From NCBI GenBank assembly GCA_030592205.1, contig JAUVKA010000248.1:1-6291 (forward strand): a DNA stretch of 6,291 nt. Direction: 5' to 3'. The stretch's first letter is position 1; the number at the start of each line of letters is the position of its first letter. The position numbers and the translations under genes were made by a program. Under the pieces are notes generated by a model, which saw only the letters and a list, made by a program, of their open reading frames with translations, had not been told where the DNA came from and made no database searches. The stretch comes from Bacteroidota bacterium. Lineage in GTDB: Bacteria > Bacteroidota > Bacteroidia > Bacteroidales > UBA12481. Below, piece after piece: positions 6,180 through 6,291 of the stretch.

Positions 6180-6291
6180 ATTCAAAAAATCCAATCTTGT
6201 AAAATCATTTTTTATGGGCCTGAGGCCGGCAGTGATCGGAATGATTTTTGCAGCTTCTTTTACAATCAGTCAAAGCATCGATATCAACTGG
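6130..6291 (+). pseudogene. Chromate transporter (CHR/ChrA-like) C-terminal fragment, runs off the window
   Basis: The frame that starts at 6130 is open to the window end and reads FLPSGVLMIAGTHFLDKF, then FMGLRPAVIGMIFAASF, then SIDINW. The pattern of LPS, a basic amphipathic loop (DKFKKSNLVKSF), then GLRPAVIGMI and a hydrophobic helix matches what I recall of the second domain of CHR-family transporters, where G-[IL]-R-P-A-V-[VI]-G is a hallmark. These proteins export chromate or related oxyanions by antiport. The N-terminal domain, start codon and promoter are missing, because the sigma gene's 5' half sits in their place. The fragment is in a different frame from the sigma gene, so no fusion protein is made. 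The family call is from memory of motifs over about 54 residues. Confidence 0.62.

Overview
The window looks like a piece of a Bacteroidota chromosome or metagenome contig. I infer this from the DUF5107-plus-TPR secreted protein family, the Bacteroidetes-type ECF sigma factor, AT-rich leaders without Shine-Dalgarno sequences, and candidate -7 elements of the TAnnTTTG type. I cannot place it more precisely.

Left block, + strand, 1-1579: the 3' part of a secreted-type beta-propeller gene with three Asp-box (BNR) motifs. It is followed after 37 bases by a uroporphyrinogen-decarboxylase-fold (URO-D/MtaA-like) protein whose best start is GTG 551. The zinc ligands of the methyltransferase branch appear to be replaced in it.

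Central block, - strand, 5746-1605: a two-gene unit of a ten-helix EamA/DMT transporter followed 17 bases later by a secreted protein with an N-terminal DUF5107 domain and a long TPR tail. The DUF5107 gene is interrupted by one in-frame TAG at 2982-2984. The reading frame before and after the stop is the same, and the TPR repeat phase runs straight through it. What looks like two genes of 617 and 404 codons is therefore best read as one gene of 1076 codon positions, split by a nonsense change or a base error. The block converges on the left block with only 25 bases between stop codons.

Right block, + strand, 5913-6291: an ECF sigma-70 factor starts normally but loses its family sequence at about residue 76, at the end of region 2. 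From that point another frame encodes what looks like the C-terminal domain of a chromate-transporter (CHR) protein, running off the window. The two fit together over about 12 bases compatible with both genes, which suggests a microhomology deletion or a chimeric assembly join.

I see no RNA gene, CRISPR array, insertion sequence, attachment site or convincing terminator. The unusual content is the two gene disruptions and the ligand-less URO-D protein. I found no clear new defence or mobile system.
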